Shown in pieces: positions 49,325 to 58,959 of a stretch of DNA of 64,000 nt. The stretch is from assembly GCF_003569915.1 (NCBI RefSeq), contig NZ_KZ984440.1, positions 124,001-188,000 on the forward strand, given 5' to 3'. The DNA is from Comamonas testosteroni. Its GTDB lineage: Bacteria; Pseudomonadota; Gammaproteobacteria; Burkholderiales; Burkholderiaceae_C. The position numbers and the translations under genes are program-made. Numbering within the stretch: position 1 is the stretch's first letter; every line of letters begins with the position of its first letter. Under the pieces are notes generated by a model. The model saw only the letters and a program-made list of their open reading frames with translations, did not search any database and had not been told where the DNA came from.

Positions 49325-49417
49325 AAAAACGTCAATCCTCAGAACTGAAAAGTTCTGGGGATTTTTCGTTTCTGGTGTCTGTTCGAGTCGTTTGCTGGAG
49401 CGGTTTGCCCCCAAGTT

Positions 49418-51766
49418 TCAGGCTTTGGGGATCAGCAGCGTGAAGGTGCTGCCATGGCCCAGCTGGCTCTGGATTTGCAACTGCCCGCCATGGCGCTGGG
49501 CCACGGTGCGTACAAAGGCCAGGCCCAGGCCCACGCCGTCCATACGTTGATGCTGCAGCAGGCGTTCAAAAGGCTGGCTCAGGCGGGCCAGTGAAGCTTC
49601 ATCCATGCCGGGGCCATGATCGCGCACGGCCAGGGCCCAGAAATTGTCGCTTTGGGTCACGCTGCATTCCACGCGGGCGATGGTGTCTGGTTGCTCGGGC
49701 TTGCCGTATTTGATGGCATTGCTCAGCAGGTTGACGGTTGCGCGGTAGAGCAGGCCGGGGTCGCCTTGCACTATGGCTTCGGCTTCGGGCAGGTCGAACT
49801 GCAGTTGCACATTCTGTTTTTGCGCAGCGGTCCAGCTGTCCGAGACGGCCTGGTCGGCAAGCAAACCCAAATCCAGTGCTTCGCTGCGGTAGTTTTGCTC
49901 CTGCGCGCGGGCCAGGTGCACGAAGTCGTCGGCCAGCTTCAGCGAGGATTGGGCATAGCTCTCGATGCGGCCAAACAGGGCTTCGTCCGCCTGCAGCGTG
50001 CCATTGCCTCGCTGCATTTCCAGCAAGGTGATGATGGAGCCAATGGGCGCGCGGATATCGTGCGAGATGAATTGCATGGCCTGGTCGCGCTGGGCCTGTG
50101 CGCCGCGCAAGTCGCTGATATCGACCAGCGTGATCAGCCAGCCTGAGGTGGGCGGGGCTTCAAACGGCTGGCTCAGCAGCATCAGGTGGCGGCCTTGCGC
50201 ATCGCGGCCTTCGCTGTGGCGTGGCAGGCAGCCTTGTTGCAGGGCTTTGCGTGGCAGCAAGGGGGAGATGGTGGCGGGCTGGCTGCTGCGGCCTGCAGAT
50301 TCTCCCGTGCTGCCAAGGCCTGCCAAAAGCGTGACGAGGTCGCTGCCCAGCGTCAGCGCGGCACCCAGGCTTTGCACATAGGCATCAGCTGCTGTATTGG
50401 CCAGCAGGATGCGGCCTTCGCGGTCGCAGACAAACGTGGCCGATGGCAGCTGGCGCAGGCTTTCGCTGACGAAATGGTGCAGGGCGCGCAGCTGGCGCGA
50501 GGCTTGCTCGACCGCTGCAATGCGCTGGTCCAGTACATCGCCAGTCAACGCATTGGGGTTGCTGACGGGCAGGCCCTGGCCCTGCAGGTCGCGTAGCTCC
50601 AGCGCCAGAAAACGGGTGGCGGCGCGCAGGCGCAGCCAGCTCCACAGTGGGTAGGCCAGAGCCAGACCCAGCAGGGCGGCGGCGGGGGCCGTCTGAATAT
50701 GACCCCAGCGCGGAGCCAGCCCGGCAGCGAGCAAAATCAAGATGCCAAGCCCGGCGCAGGCCAGCAGCCCGCCCGATGGGCCAAACCAGGCCAGAGCCAG
50801 CAGTCCCAGCAGCACGGGCAGCAGATTGAGGGCGCGGTTGAGGTTGGCCGATGCAGGCTCCAGATGCAGATCAAGCTGTATGCCGCTGAGCACATGGCCC
50901 AGCATTTCCACGTTAGAGACCAGCCGGGCACCAAAGCCCACGGGCGCTGTGAATTTCTCACCCAGGCCTGTGGCCGTGGCACCGATCAGCACATATTTGC
51001 CGCGAAAGGCGGCGGCAGGAATATTGCCGCGCAGCACATCGATATAGGAGTAGGTGGCAAAGGGTGAGCTGCTTTTCTGATCGCGGTCCTGATGGGGCGC
51101 GGCAAAGGCAATCACCTCGGGCTGAAGCTGTAGCCAGCGGTTGTCTGGCGCATCGGTAGGGGCGCTGGGCTTGAGGCAGGGCACACCTGTCTGCCCCACG
51201 CAGTGCAGGCTGAGTGCCATATGCCATTGCAGTGCATTTTTCGGGCCTTCGATGGCGTTGAAGCGGCGCACGATGCCGTCGTCTTCCACCGGCATTTGCG
51301 TGTGACCCAGTGCCGTGGCGGCGCGGGCCAGGCTGGGCAGGGGCTGGCTGACCTGAACTTGCTCGCTGCGGGTGACGGGCAGCACCACACGGCCACTTTT
51401 TTGCAGAGCGCGCTGCAGCAGCAGATCGTCGCCGGGGTAGTCCAGATCTTCTTCGCTGAAGACGATGTCCATGCCTATGGCGCGGGGCTGGCCTTCGGAG
51501 ATGCGCTCTATGGCCGCCGCATGCAGGGCGCGCCGCCAGGGCCAGCGGCCTATGGCGTCAATGCTGTCGTCATCAATGGCGACGATGACGATATCGGGCG
51601 AGGCGGGGCGCTGGTGCAGCCAGGTGGATGCGTCCTGAATGGCGGCGTTGAAGCGCGTGAGCTGGCCCGGCGCGCTGAGAGCGTAGACCAGCGTCAGCAA
51701 AAAAGCGCTGAGCAGCAGCCAGCTGTAGCGCAGCTTTTGCGGTTTGCGCTGGGGGGCTTCAGGCAT
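49418..51766 (-). CDS. CHASE2-domain sensor histidine kinase
   Basis: This 782-residue protein has an N-terminal membrane anchor and a periplasmic CHASE2 domain (about 40-300: P-D-I-V-I-V-A-I-D-D-D-S-I). Three membrane segments (about 305-375), a PAS-like region, and a HisKA domain with F-I-S-H-D-I-R-A-P-I-G follow. The HATPase has N-L-L-S-N-A-I-K and D-H-G-P-G-M. It is last in a three-gene cluster with a LysM-FecR protein and an OmpR-type regulator, probably its partner. Confidence 0.88.
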   Translation of the reverse strand: MPEAPQRKPQKLRYSWLLLSAFLLTLVYALSAPGQLTRFNAAIQDASTWLHQRPASPDIVIVAIDDDSIDAIGRWPWRRALHAAAIERISEGQPRAIGMDIVFSEEDLDYPGDDLLLQRALQKSGRVVLPVTRSEQVQVSQPLPSLARAATALGHTQMPVEDDGIVRRFNAIEGPKNALQWHMALSLHCVGQTGVPCLKPSAPTDAPDNRWLQLQPEVIAFAAPHQDRDQKSSSPFATYSYIDVLRGNIPAAAFRGKYVLIGATATGLGEKFTAPVGFGARLVSNVEMLGHVLSGIQLDLHLEPASANLNRALNLLPVLLGLLALAWFGPSGGLLACAGLGILILLAAGLAPRWGHIQTAPAAALLGLALAYPLWSWLRLRAATRFLALELRDLQGQGLPVSNPNALTGDVLDQRIAAVEQASRQLRALHHFVSESLRQLPSATFVCDREGRILLANTAADAYVQSLGAALTLGSDLVTLLAGLGSTGESAGRSSQPATISPLLPRKALQQGCLPRHSEGRDAQGRHLMLLSQPFEAPPTSGWLITLVDISDLRGAQAQRDQAMQFISHDIRAPIGSIITLLEMQRGNGTLQADEALFGRIESYAQSSLKLADDFVHLARAQEQNYRSEALDLGLLADQAVSDSWTAAQKQNVQLQFDLPEAEAIVQGDPGLLYRATVNLLSNAIKYGKPEQPDTIARVECSVTQSDNFWALAVRDHGPGMDEASLARLSQPFERLLQHQRMDGVGLGLAFVRTVAQRHGGQLQIQSQLGHGSTFTLLIPKA

Positions 51767-51892
51767 GGGGGCGGCTGGTGCGGCAGCTGAATATGCTCAC
51801 AAATTTATAGCTGCTTGCGTATTTGATATAAGGACTTGAGGCCAAAAACGCATGAAAACAGGTGCCGGGCATGCGCTGGTGGCCTGCTGAGC

Positions 51893-53653
51893 TTACTGGC
51901 GCATCAGGCGCGCGCCGTCGCCCGAGGTCAGGGTCTGGCCATCACCGGTGGTGACCCAGTTGCCGGTCTGGAACTTGCGCGCGGCCGTGAAGTTGCTGCG
52001 CAGGCCGTTGCTGTCTTCCACCTGCATCTGCATGTAGTAGTTGCCTGCAGGCAGGTCCTGGGTGGACCATTGCGGCTCGGTCAGCCAGGTGTCCACCAGC
52101 GGCTTGGCAAAGTCATTGTCCTGAGCGACGACGACATGGTAGCGATGGCCTTCTTCGCCCGCCCAGCGGATATTGCGGCTGCCTTCACCCGCGCCACCGC
52201 CCATTTGCAGCTCGGGGGACTTGGGAGCCTCGGCCAGCTTCATTTTCTGAGCCGGTGCAAACGGGCCGGGGTCTAGCTTGCCATCGGCCAGCGTGCGGAT
52301 GCTGGCCACGCGCCACAGATATTCGCCCACGGGCAGGGCCGCCAGTGCCTGTGCGGGCAGGGTGCAGTCCTGCAACTGGTTGGCGTCCACGGCGGGTTTG
52401 GCAAAGTCGCCGCCAGCGGCCACGACCTGAATGCGATAGGCCGAAGCCTGATCGACCTTGGTGCACTGCAGGCCGCGCTGGCCCAGGCCGATCACGGCGT
52501 TGGGTTCGGGCGATTCATACAGCGGCGGCACGGGCGTGGCCTTGACGCGCAGGCTGTGCGTGCTGCGCGCTCCGGGAATGCCGTTGGCATCAATGGCGCG
52601 AATGGCGACCAGATAGTCGCCGTCGGCCACGCCGGTCAGGCGTGCGGGCGATTGCTGGAACATGCCGCTACGCACGACCTGGTTCAGATCCTTGTGCTCG
52701 GCCAGCTGCACCTGATAGCGCACAGCGCCATTCATCACGGGCAGGGGCAGGCTGACCCAGTTGGCGTCTTCTGCCAAAGCGGGCCAGTTGGCGATGTCGG
52801 GCGCGGGCAGCATGGGCGCGGCCTTACCCAGCTTGCCGTCGGCAGACACGGCCACGCCCTGGCCGGGCTTGAGCAAGGTGGAGGGCTGGCCCGATTGCAC
52901 AGCGACCGAGCCTTCATCGACCGCTGCTGCGGTCTGGCCCTTGGCATCGGTCAGCACCATGAACTGGGTGCCACGCACGCTGGTGGATGCTGCGGGGGTG
53001 CGCACTTCAAAGCGGCGATCGGTCTGCGCCTGTTTGGTGACGGAGGCCTCCACCCCGCCTTCGCGCAAGTCCAGCACGGACTGCAGGCTGCCTGCGCGGC
53101 CCTTGCGGCGCATCTGGCGCAGCTCTACATCGGACTCGGACTGCACGCGCACCAGTGAGCCATCGGCCAGTCGCACGGAAACAAAGCCATTGGCCGGAAC
53201 CTTGAGCGAATCGCCTTCCTGCAGCAACTGGCCTTTTTGCACGGCCTGATTGCCTGCGGGGGCGCTATCGGCCAGGTGATTGAGCGAGCGGGTGCTGCGC
53301 ACATCGCCCTGCACATATTCGACGGAAGCGGTCGCCGCGCGCAGCAGCTTGGTTGGGATCTCCAGCACCGAGCCGGGGCGCAGACGCAGCGGGTCTGGCA
53401 CGCGGTTATGGCTTTGCAGCGCTGTCCAGCGCGTATGGTCGCCCAGATAGCGCGCTGCCAAATGCTCCAGCGTATCGCCGGTAGACACTTTGTGCTGCAG
53501 CACATCGCCCGTGGGTGATGCAGGGCGAATCTGCGCCGCGGCACTGCCTGCCAGTGCCATGCCAGCAGCGCCCGTACAAGCCAGCACCATGCGCATACCG
53601 GTCAGAGAGGTCCTGGAAGGGCAGACAGACTGGTTTGAGGGCTGAATTGGCAT
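51893..53653 (-). CDS. LysM-FecR-domain periplasmic protein
   Basis: A signal peptide ends near G-S-A-A-A-Q (about 40). A LysM domain (S-T-G-D-T-L-E-H-L-A-A-R-Y-L, about 53-100) is followed by a FecR domain (about 120-260, including A-S-T-S-V-R-G-T-Q-F). Fibronectin-like repeats fill the rest of the 586 residues. Such proteins accompany CHASE2 kinases in betaproteobacteria and may sense cell-wall state. Confidence 0.8.
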   Translation of the reverse strand: MPIQPSNQSVCPSRTSLTGMRMVLACTGAAGMALAGSAAAQIRPASPTGDVLQHKVSTGDTLEHLAARYLGDHTRWTALQSHNRVPDPLRLRPGSVLEIPTKLLRAATASVEYVQGDVRSTRSLNHLADSAPAGNQAVQKGQLLQEGDSLKVPANGFVSVRLADGSLVRVQSESDVELRQMRRKGRAGSLQSVLDLREGGVEASVTKQAQTDRRFEVRTPAASTSVRGTQFMVLTDAKGQTAAAVDEGSVAVQSGQPSTLLKPGQGVAVSADGKLGKAAPMLPAPDIANWPALAEDANWVSLPLPVMNGAVRYQVQLAEHKDLNQVVRSGMFQQSPARLTGVADGDYLVAIRAIDANGIPGARSTHSLRVKATPVPPLYESPEPNAVIGLGQRGLQCTKVDQASAYRIQVVAAGGDFAKPAVDANQLQDCTLPAQALAALPVGEYLWRVASIRTLADGKLDPGPFAPAQKMKLAEAPKSPELQMGGGAGEGSRNIRWAGEEGHRYHVVVAQDNDFAKPLVDTWLTEPQWSTQDLPAGNYYMQMQVEDSNGLRSNFTAARKFQTGNWVTTGDGQTLTSGDGARLMRQ

Positions 53654-53705
53654 AGAGTGCTGGTGGTATATACGGTTGTTGCTATTAAAAGTGTAGTTTT
53701 TTGAC

Positions 53706-54419
53706 TTAGCTGGCGCTGGAGACGGCAGATGCCTCGGTCTCGGGAATGTCTAGCCGGTAGCCATAGCCATAGATGGCAGAGATGGAATAGGGCTGGCCTG
53801 CGCGCAGATTGAGCAGATTGCGCAGGCGCGAGACATGGGTGTCCAGAGAGCGCGACTGCACTTCGGCGTTGTGGCCCCAGACGACCTCGCGCAGATGATC
53901 GCGCGAGAGCAGGCGTCCCTGGTTCTGGAACATGGTCAGCGCCAGCGTGTACTCGCGGTGCGTCACTTCCACGGGCTTGCCGTCCATCTCGATGCCGTTG
54001 GTGGCCGTGATGAAGCGGTAGGGGCCAAAGGTCAGTACGCTTTGCGCTGCCAGCGGGTAGGCGCGGCGCAGCAGGGCGGACATGCGGGCGCGCAGCTCGG
54101 CCGCACGCACGGGCTTGATCATGAAGTCATCGGCGCCACAGCTCAGGCCTTCGACAATGTCGGCCTCTTCGCTGCGGTGGGTGATGAAGATGATGGGCAG
54201 CTCTTTGCTGACCTGCTCACGCACCCAGCGCACGATCTCCGTGCCCTGAATATCGGGCAGCTCCCAGTCCACCAGCAGCAGATCAAAGCTTTCGCGGCGC
54301 AGCGCTTGCTGCAAGGCTGCGCCCTTGAGAAAGGTGTGGCAGCTGTGGCCTGCATCCGTCACGACCTGCTCCAGCAGCTGTAGCTGCAGGGCGTCGTCAT
54401 CCAAGGCGGCAATACGCAT
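53706..54419 (-). CDS. OmpR-family response regulator
   Basis: This 237-residue regulator has a receiver domain (phospho-acceptor Asp in L-L-L-V-D-W-E-L-P, switch region F-M-I-K-P-V) and a winged-helix DNA-binding domain ending Y-G-Y-G-Y-R-L-D. It heads the FecR and CHASE2 kinase genes on the same strand, suggesting one signalling operon. Confidence 0.9.
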   Translation of the reverse strand: MRIAALDDDALQLQLLEQVVTDAGHSCHTFLKGAALQQALRRESFDLLLVDWELPDIQGTEIVRWVREQVSKELPIIFITHRSEEADIVEGLSCGADDFMIKPVRAAELRARMSALLRRAYPLAAQSVLTFGPYRFITATNGIEMDGKPVEVTHREYTLALTMFQNQGRLLSRDHLREVVWGHNAEVQSRSLDTHVSRLRNLLNLRAGQPYSISAIYGYGYRLDIPETEASAVSSAS

Positions 54420-54511
54420 TTGTCAGTCCTTTCGTCCGAAGGATTCTCTCCCTTGCTCCCTGCCCAACAAGCGGCAGACGCAAAGGCCCCTCATCCTCCC
54501 AGGCACACAGT

Positions 54512-55813
54512 TTACTGTTCAGCAGCCTCACGTAGTTGGTCCAGTGCTTGTACCACTTGCTGGTCCTGAACGCCATCCACGGTTTGCAGACGTGGCTTGA
54601 GGGCTGCCAGAGCGCTGGCGCCTTCGCGCTGCAATTGGGCAATGCTCTGGCCGGCCTCCTTGGGAGCGGCAAAGCCCTGGCTTTGCAGCAGCAACTGGCC
54701 GTCGGCGGCCACCAGCTTGAAGTAGAACTGGCCGTCGGCTTCGCGGTACTGCTTGAACTGGGGCAGAGCCGTCTTAGCGGCCTTGGCCGCTTTCTTGACG
54801 GTGGCTGCCAGGTTGCGGATGCCCACGGCGCTGCGCAGTTGCTGCACAAAAGGCGTGGCCAGCTTGCGGGCCTTGGCGGCGCCGGCCAGCAGAATTTCTT
54901 CCAGCTCGGCAGGGTGAGCAATCAGGTACTCGTAGCGCTCGCGCATGGGGGCGATTTCGCGGTCGATGCGCTCGAACAGCATCTGCTTGGCGTCGCCCCA
55001 GGTGATGCCGGCTGCGTATTGCTGGCGCAGGGCTTCGGTTTCTTCTTCGCTGGCAAAGGCCTGATAGATCTGGAACAGGGCTGAGCCTTCGACTTCCTTG
55101 GGCTCGCCGGGCGCGCGCGAGTCGGTGGTGATGCTGTTGATGAGCTTCTTGAGCTGGTCGCGCGGCGTGAACAGCGGGATGGTGTTGTTGTAGCTCTTGC
55201 TCATCTTGCGGCCATCCAGGCCGGGCAGAGTGGCCACAGACTCTTCCACCACGGCTTCGGGCAGGGTGAAGTACTCGCCGCCGTAGATGTGGTTGAAGCT
55301 CGACGCCATGTCACGCGCCATTTCCAGATGCTGCACCTGGTCGCGGCCCACGGGCACCTTGTGGGCGTTGAAAGCCAGAATGTCGGCGCCCATCAGCACG
55401 GGGTACATGAACAGACCTGCGGTCACGCCGTCATCGGCGTCCACGCCTGCGGCATGGTTCTTGTCCACGGAAGCCTTGTAGGCATGGGCGCGGTTGAGCA
55501 GGCCTTTGCCGGTCACGCAGGTCAGAAACCAGGTCAGTTCAGGAATCTCGGGGATGTCCGACTGGCGGTAGAAGGTCACATGCTCGGGGTTCAGGCCCGC
55601 AGCCAGCCAGCTGGCGGCAATTTCGATGGTGGAGCGCTGCACGCGCTCGGGGTCCTGGCACTTGATGAGGGCGTGGTAGTCGGCCAGAAAGTAGAAGTTC
55701 TCCACATTCTGGGCGCGGCTGGCCTCGATGGCGGGACGCATCATGCCTGCGTAGTTGCCCAGGTGCGGCGTGCCGCTGGGGGTGATGCCAGTCAGAAAAC
55801 GGGTAGTGCTCAT
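54512..55813 (-). CDS. trpS: Tryptophan-tRNA ligase with C-terminal extension
   Basis: This 433-residue enzyme charges tRNA-Trp. The HIGH-like T-P-H-L-G-N-Y (about 13-19) and K-M-S-K-S motif mark a class I synthetase. Bacterial TrpRS is usually about 330 residues. Here about 85 more follow, including F-Y-F-K-L-V-A-A-D-G-Q-L-L, which resembles the YegP/DUF1508 fold. The start at 55813 excludes an implausible 14-codon N-terminal extension. Confidence 0.92.
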   Translation of the reverse strand: MSTTRFLTGITPSGTPHLGNYAGMMRPAIEASRAQNVENFYFLADYHALIKCQDPERVQRSTIEIAASWLAAGLNPEHVTFYRQSDIPEIPELTWFLTCVTGKGLLNRAHAYKASVDKNHAAGVDADDGVTAGLFMYPVLMGADILAFNAHKVPVGRDQVQHLEMARDMASSFNHIYGGEYFTLPEAVVEESVATLPGLDGRKMSKSYNNTIPLFTPRDQLKKLINSITTDSRAPGEPKEVEGSALFQIYQAFASEEETEALRQQYAAGITWGDAKQMLFERIDREIAPMRERYEYLIAHPAELEEILLAGAAKARKLATPFVQQLRSAVGIRNLAATVKKAAKAAKTALPQFKQYREADGQFYFKLVAADGQLLLQSQGFAAPKEAGQSIAQLQREGASALAALKPRLQTVDGVQDQQVVQALDQLREAAEQ

Positions 55814-55855
55814 AGGATCAACAGCAAATATCAGTAGCGGTTCGTGGTGCTGCAA

Positions 55856-56524
55856 TCAGCGCAGCAAAGCCATGAGGGGGTAGAGAACAAAATCAATGGC
55901 GGCGTAGCCCAGGCTCATCAGCGGGCGCAGCCAGTAACTGCCCACCACGCCGGCAATCACCAGCGCCATGACGATGAAAAAGCCGTAGGGCTCGACGCGG
56001 GCCACAACCTGGGCCTGCTTCCAGGGCAGCAGGCCGACCAGAATGCGGCCACCATCGAGCGGTGGCAGCGGAAACAGGTTGAAGGCCCACATCACAAGAT
56101 TGACCATGATGCCGGCCCGGCACATTTCGAGGAAAAAGCGCTCGTGCAAGCCCAAGGCAACCATCAGCACCAGCATCAGTGCCCAGAAGATCGCCTGCAC
56201 GAAGTTGGACGCAGGGCCGGCCAGTGCCACCCAGATCATGTCACGCTTGGGGTTGCGCAGGTGGCCGAAGTTCACCGGCACCGGCTTGGCATAGCCGAAC
56301 AGAAACGCCCCCGAGGTTGCAAAGTACAGCAGCAGCGGCATCAGGATGGTGCCGATGGGGTCGATGTGCTTGATGGGGTTGAGCGTGATGCGCCCCATCA
56401 TGGCAGCCGTGTTGTCACCAAAGTGACGCGCTGCATAGCCGTGTGCTGCCTCATGGATGGTGATGGCAAACAGCACGGGCAGGGCGTAGATCAGTACGGT
56501 CTGTATGAGTTGTTGGATTTCCAC
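55856..56524 (-). CDS. Site-2 protease family (M50) membrane metalloprotease
   Basis: This 222-residue protein has the zinc motif H-E-A-A-H-G (about 24-29) in the first half and a late D-G-G-R-I segment that supplies the third ligand. Several membrane segments are visible. It belongs to the compact rhomboid-like S2P group found beside trpS in this family of bacteria and cleaves membrane proteins within the bilayer. Confidence 0.85.
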   Translation of the reverse strand: MEIQQLIQTVLIYALPVLFAITIHEAAHGYAARHFGDNTAAMMGRITLNPIKHIDPIGTILMPLLLYFATSGAFLFGYAKPVPVNFGHLRNPKRDMIWVALAGPASNFVQAIFWALMLVLMVALGLHERFFLEMCRAGIMVNLVMWAFNLFPLPPLDGGRILVGLLPWKQAQVVARVEPYGFFIVMALVIAGVVGSYWLRPLMSLGYAAIDFVLYPLMALLR

Positions 56525-56678
56525 AGCTTGATTGTCTCAGACCACAAGCCTGCACGCAGACGATGAGGAAGAAGACGCCATATTTGCGGCAAGCACTTGC
56601 TTGTGTTGTGCACTGATTGTTGCAAAATGCAACACGTGCGTGTCATAAGCACTGAAGACAAGGCGAGAGGGAGACATC

Positions 56679-57953
56679 ATGGGAATTTTTGCAAGACTGC
56701 CCATCAGCATGAGGCTGGTGATCGTATTTGGTTCCATCAGCCTCTGGATGATGATTCTGATGACCTTGGTCTTGATGTCGTTCTCGCAACTGGACCAGGG
56801 CCTGCAGGCAGGGGCGCTGACTGCCGCCCAGCAGCAGGATTTGCTGGCCGAAGTGCGCAGCACCCGCATCTGGGTGCTGGCTATTGGCGGCTTTGTCTGC
56901 GCGCTTTGCGCCTTTGCCTGGTTCAGCCTGCGCCGGGGCATTGTGCAGCCGCTACAGCAAGCCATTGTGATTGCTGAAACCGTGGCCTCCGGTGATCTGA
57001 GCCAGGAGTTTTCATCCGACATCCAGGGCGATTTTGGGCGTTTGCTCACGGCGCTGGGCACGATGGAGGACACGCTGACCGAGCTGGTCGGGCGCATCAA
57101 GCAGTCCACCGACGCCATCACGGTCTCGGCCAGTGAAATCGATGCGGGCAATGACAATCTCTCCAGCCGTACCCAGGCCCAGGTCAGCGCGCTGACCGAG
57201 ACTGCAGCCAGCATGGAGCAACTCACCGCCACCGTGCGCCAGAACGCCGAGCGCGCGCATTCCGCCAGCTCTCTGGCCGTCACGGCGTCGGCCAAGGCCG
57301 AGCGCGGAGGCGAGGTGGTGGGACAGGTTGTGCACACCATGGACGAGATCAGCGGCAGCTCGCGCAAGATTGTGGACATCATCCAGGTCATTGAAGGCAT
57401 TGCGTTTCAGACCAATATCCTGGCGCTGAACGCCGCTGTGGAAGCCGCGCGCGCCGGTGAGCAAGGCCGTGGCTTTGCCGTGGTGGCCAGCGAGGTGCGG
57501 TCTCTGGCCCAGCGCAGCGGCGAGGCGGCCAAGCAGATCAAGGAGCTGATTACCGCCAGCGTGAACCAGGTACAAAGCGGTGCGGGGCTGGTCAGCCAGG
57601 CGGGCAGCACCATGCAGGACATCATGCAGACGGCAGGCCAGGTCAGCAGCTTGCTGGGCGAGATTTCACAGGCGCTGCAGGAGCAAAGTGAAGGCATTGC
57701 CCATGTGAACACTGCCGTGGCGCACATGGACAGCACGAATCAGGAAAACGCTGCGCTGGTGCTGCAGGCTGCGCAGACGGCGGGTGAGCTCAATGCCCGC
57801 ACGCAGGACTTGCAGCACGCCGTGGGCGCGTTCAAGCTCGATGATGAGACCCCGCCAGCATTGGCACCCGCAGCCATGGCCGCTCCGCGCAGCGCGGCCC
57901 TGGTGCAGGCCGCACAGTCCCGCCAGAAAGCGCTGGAGTTTGAGCCGTACTGA
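56679..57953 (+). CDS. Methyl-accepting chemotaxis protein with tiny periplasmic loop
   Basis: This 424-residue receptor has two membrane segments (about 12-34 and 66-86) separated by only about 30 periplasmic residues, then HAMP and a signalling domain with the [17 protein letters not shown] hairpin tip. It lacks a ligand-binding domain and the C-terminal W-x-x-F tail. It is plus-stranded between otherwise minus-stranded housekeeping genes. Confidence 0.88.
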   Translation: MGIFARLPISMRLVIVFGSISLWMMILMTLVLMSFSQLDQGLQAGALTAAQQQDLLAEVRSTRIWVLAIGGFVCALCAFAWFSLRRGIVQPLQQAIVIAETVASGDLSQEFSSDIQGDFGRLLTALGTMEDTLTELVGRIKQSTDAITVSASEIDAGNDNLSSRTQAQVSALTETAASMEQLTATVRQNAERAHSASSLAVTASAKAERGGEVVGQVVHTMDEISGSSRKIVDIIQVIEGIAFQTNILALNAAVEAARAGEQGRGFAVVASEVRSLAQRSGEAAKQIKELITASVNQVQSGAGLVSQAGSTMQDIMQTAGQVSSLLGEISQALQEQSEGIAHVNTAVAHMDSTNQENAALVLQAAQTAGELNARTQDLQHAVGAFKLDDETPPALAPAAMAAPRSAALVQAAQSRQKALEFEPY

Positions 57954-57964
57954 AACGGCGCTGA

Positions 57965-58276
57965 TTAAAGCCGGTAAAGGCTGTAGATCACCAAAGCGCT
58001 GAAGCACAGATACAAAAGCAGCGACAGCGCCAGAATATTGCGCCGTCGCTCAGGGCTGTCTGTGGCTTCGGCCCAAATGCCCGGCGCGACATGGAAGCGC
58101 TTACCGGCTGCATAGGCGTAGATGCCCCAGCTCGTCCACGCAGCGGCCAGGACGTACACCAGTAAAAGCACTGGCGAATAGATAAAAAAGATAGCAATTA
58201 GCCCAGAAAGAACCAGGACTGCAGGTGCTAAAAGCTTCCAATAGGCTTGAAAGAAGTCCTTGTCCTGACTCTGCAT
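57965..58276 (-). CDS. Small three-helix membrane protein, 103 residues
   Basis: Three hydrophobic segments are visible (about 15-32, 34-56 and 80-100, the last A-L-S-L-L-L-Y-L-C-F-S-A-L-V-I), with charged loops between. It lies 10 bases after the threonylcarbamoyl-AMP synthase gene on the same strand and may be co-transcribed with it. No function recognised. Confidence 0.7.
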   Translation of the reverse strand: MQSQDKDFFQAYWKLLAPAVLVLSGLIAIFFIYSPVLLLVYVLAAAWTSWGIYAYAAGKRFHVAPGIWAEATDSPERRRNILALSLLLYLCFSALVIYSLYRL

Positions 58277-58286
58277 GTGCGGCTGC

Positions 58287-58931
58287 TTACGCGGCTTGAA
58301 GGCCTATGCTCTCCAGGCTGCCACGGCCTTGGCGCACCACGGTGGGCGGGTTGTTCATGGCCATGGGGGTCAGGTCCAGCACGGTGGTGGGTTCCTGAGG
58401 GCAGGCGCCGGAGTCCACCACAGCATCCAGCTCATGGGGAAAACGCTCCAAAATTGCGTCCGCATCATTGAGTGGCTCGGTCTCGCCGGGGGCAATCAGC
58501 GTGGTTGCCAGCAATGGTTCACCCAGTTCTTCCAGCAGCAGTTGCAGGCCTTTGCGGTCTGGCACGCGCAGGCCAATGGTCTTGCGCGAGGGGTGGCTCA
58601 GGCGCTTGGGCACTTCCTTGCTGGCTTCCAGAATAAAGGTGTAGGGGCCGGGCGTTGCCAGCTTGAGCAAACGGTACTGGCGGTTGTCCACGCGCGCATA
58701 GTTGGACAGCTCGGACAGGTCGCGGCACAGCAGCGTGAGGTGGTGCTTGTCGTTGATCTGGCGAATGCGGCGCAGCCTGTCCACGGCATTCTTGTCATCG
58801 AGGTGGCAGACCAGCGCATAGCTGGAGTCCGTGGGCACGGCCATGATGGAGCCTTTGCGCAGCATCTCGGCAGCCTGTTTGATGATGCGGGGCTGAGGGT
58901 TCTCTGGATAGACTTCAAAACGGATTGTCAT
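58287..58931 (-). CDS. TsaC/Sua5/YciO-family threonylcarbamoyl-AMP synthase
   Basis: This 214-residue protein has the YrdC-type core: I-M-A-V-P-T-D-S-S-Y-A-L-V-C (about 30-43), then K-H-H-L-T-L-L-C-R-D-L and T-F-I-L-E-A-S-K-E-V-P. It resembles YciO in length and in the spacing of these motifs, so it may be the YciO-like relative rather than the main TsaC for t6A in tRNA. Start at ATG 58931, excluding a longer frame in the PHP gene. Confidence 0.88.
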   Translation of the reverse strand: MTIRFEVYPENPQPRIIKQAAEMLRKGSIMAVPTDSSYALVCHLDDKNAVDRLRRIRQINDKHHLTLLCRDLSELSNYARVDNRQYRLLKLATPGPYTFILEASKEVPKRLSHPSRKTIGLRVPDRKGLQLLLEELGEPLLATTLIAPGETEPLNDADAILERFPHELDAVVDSGACPQEPTTVLDLTPMAMNNPPTVVRQGRGSLESIGLQAA

Positions 58932-58959
58932 GTTCTTGCTCTTGATTGTGTGTGCACGC

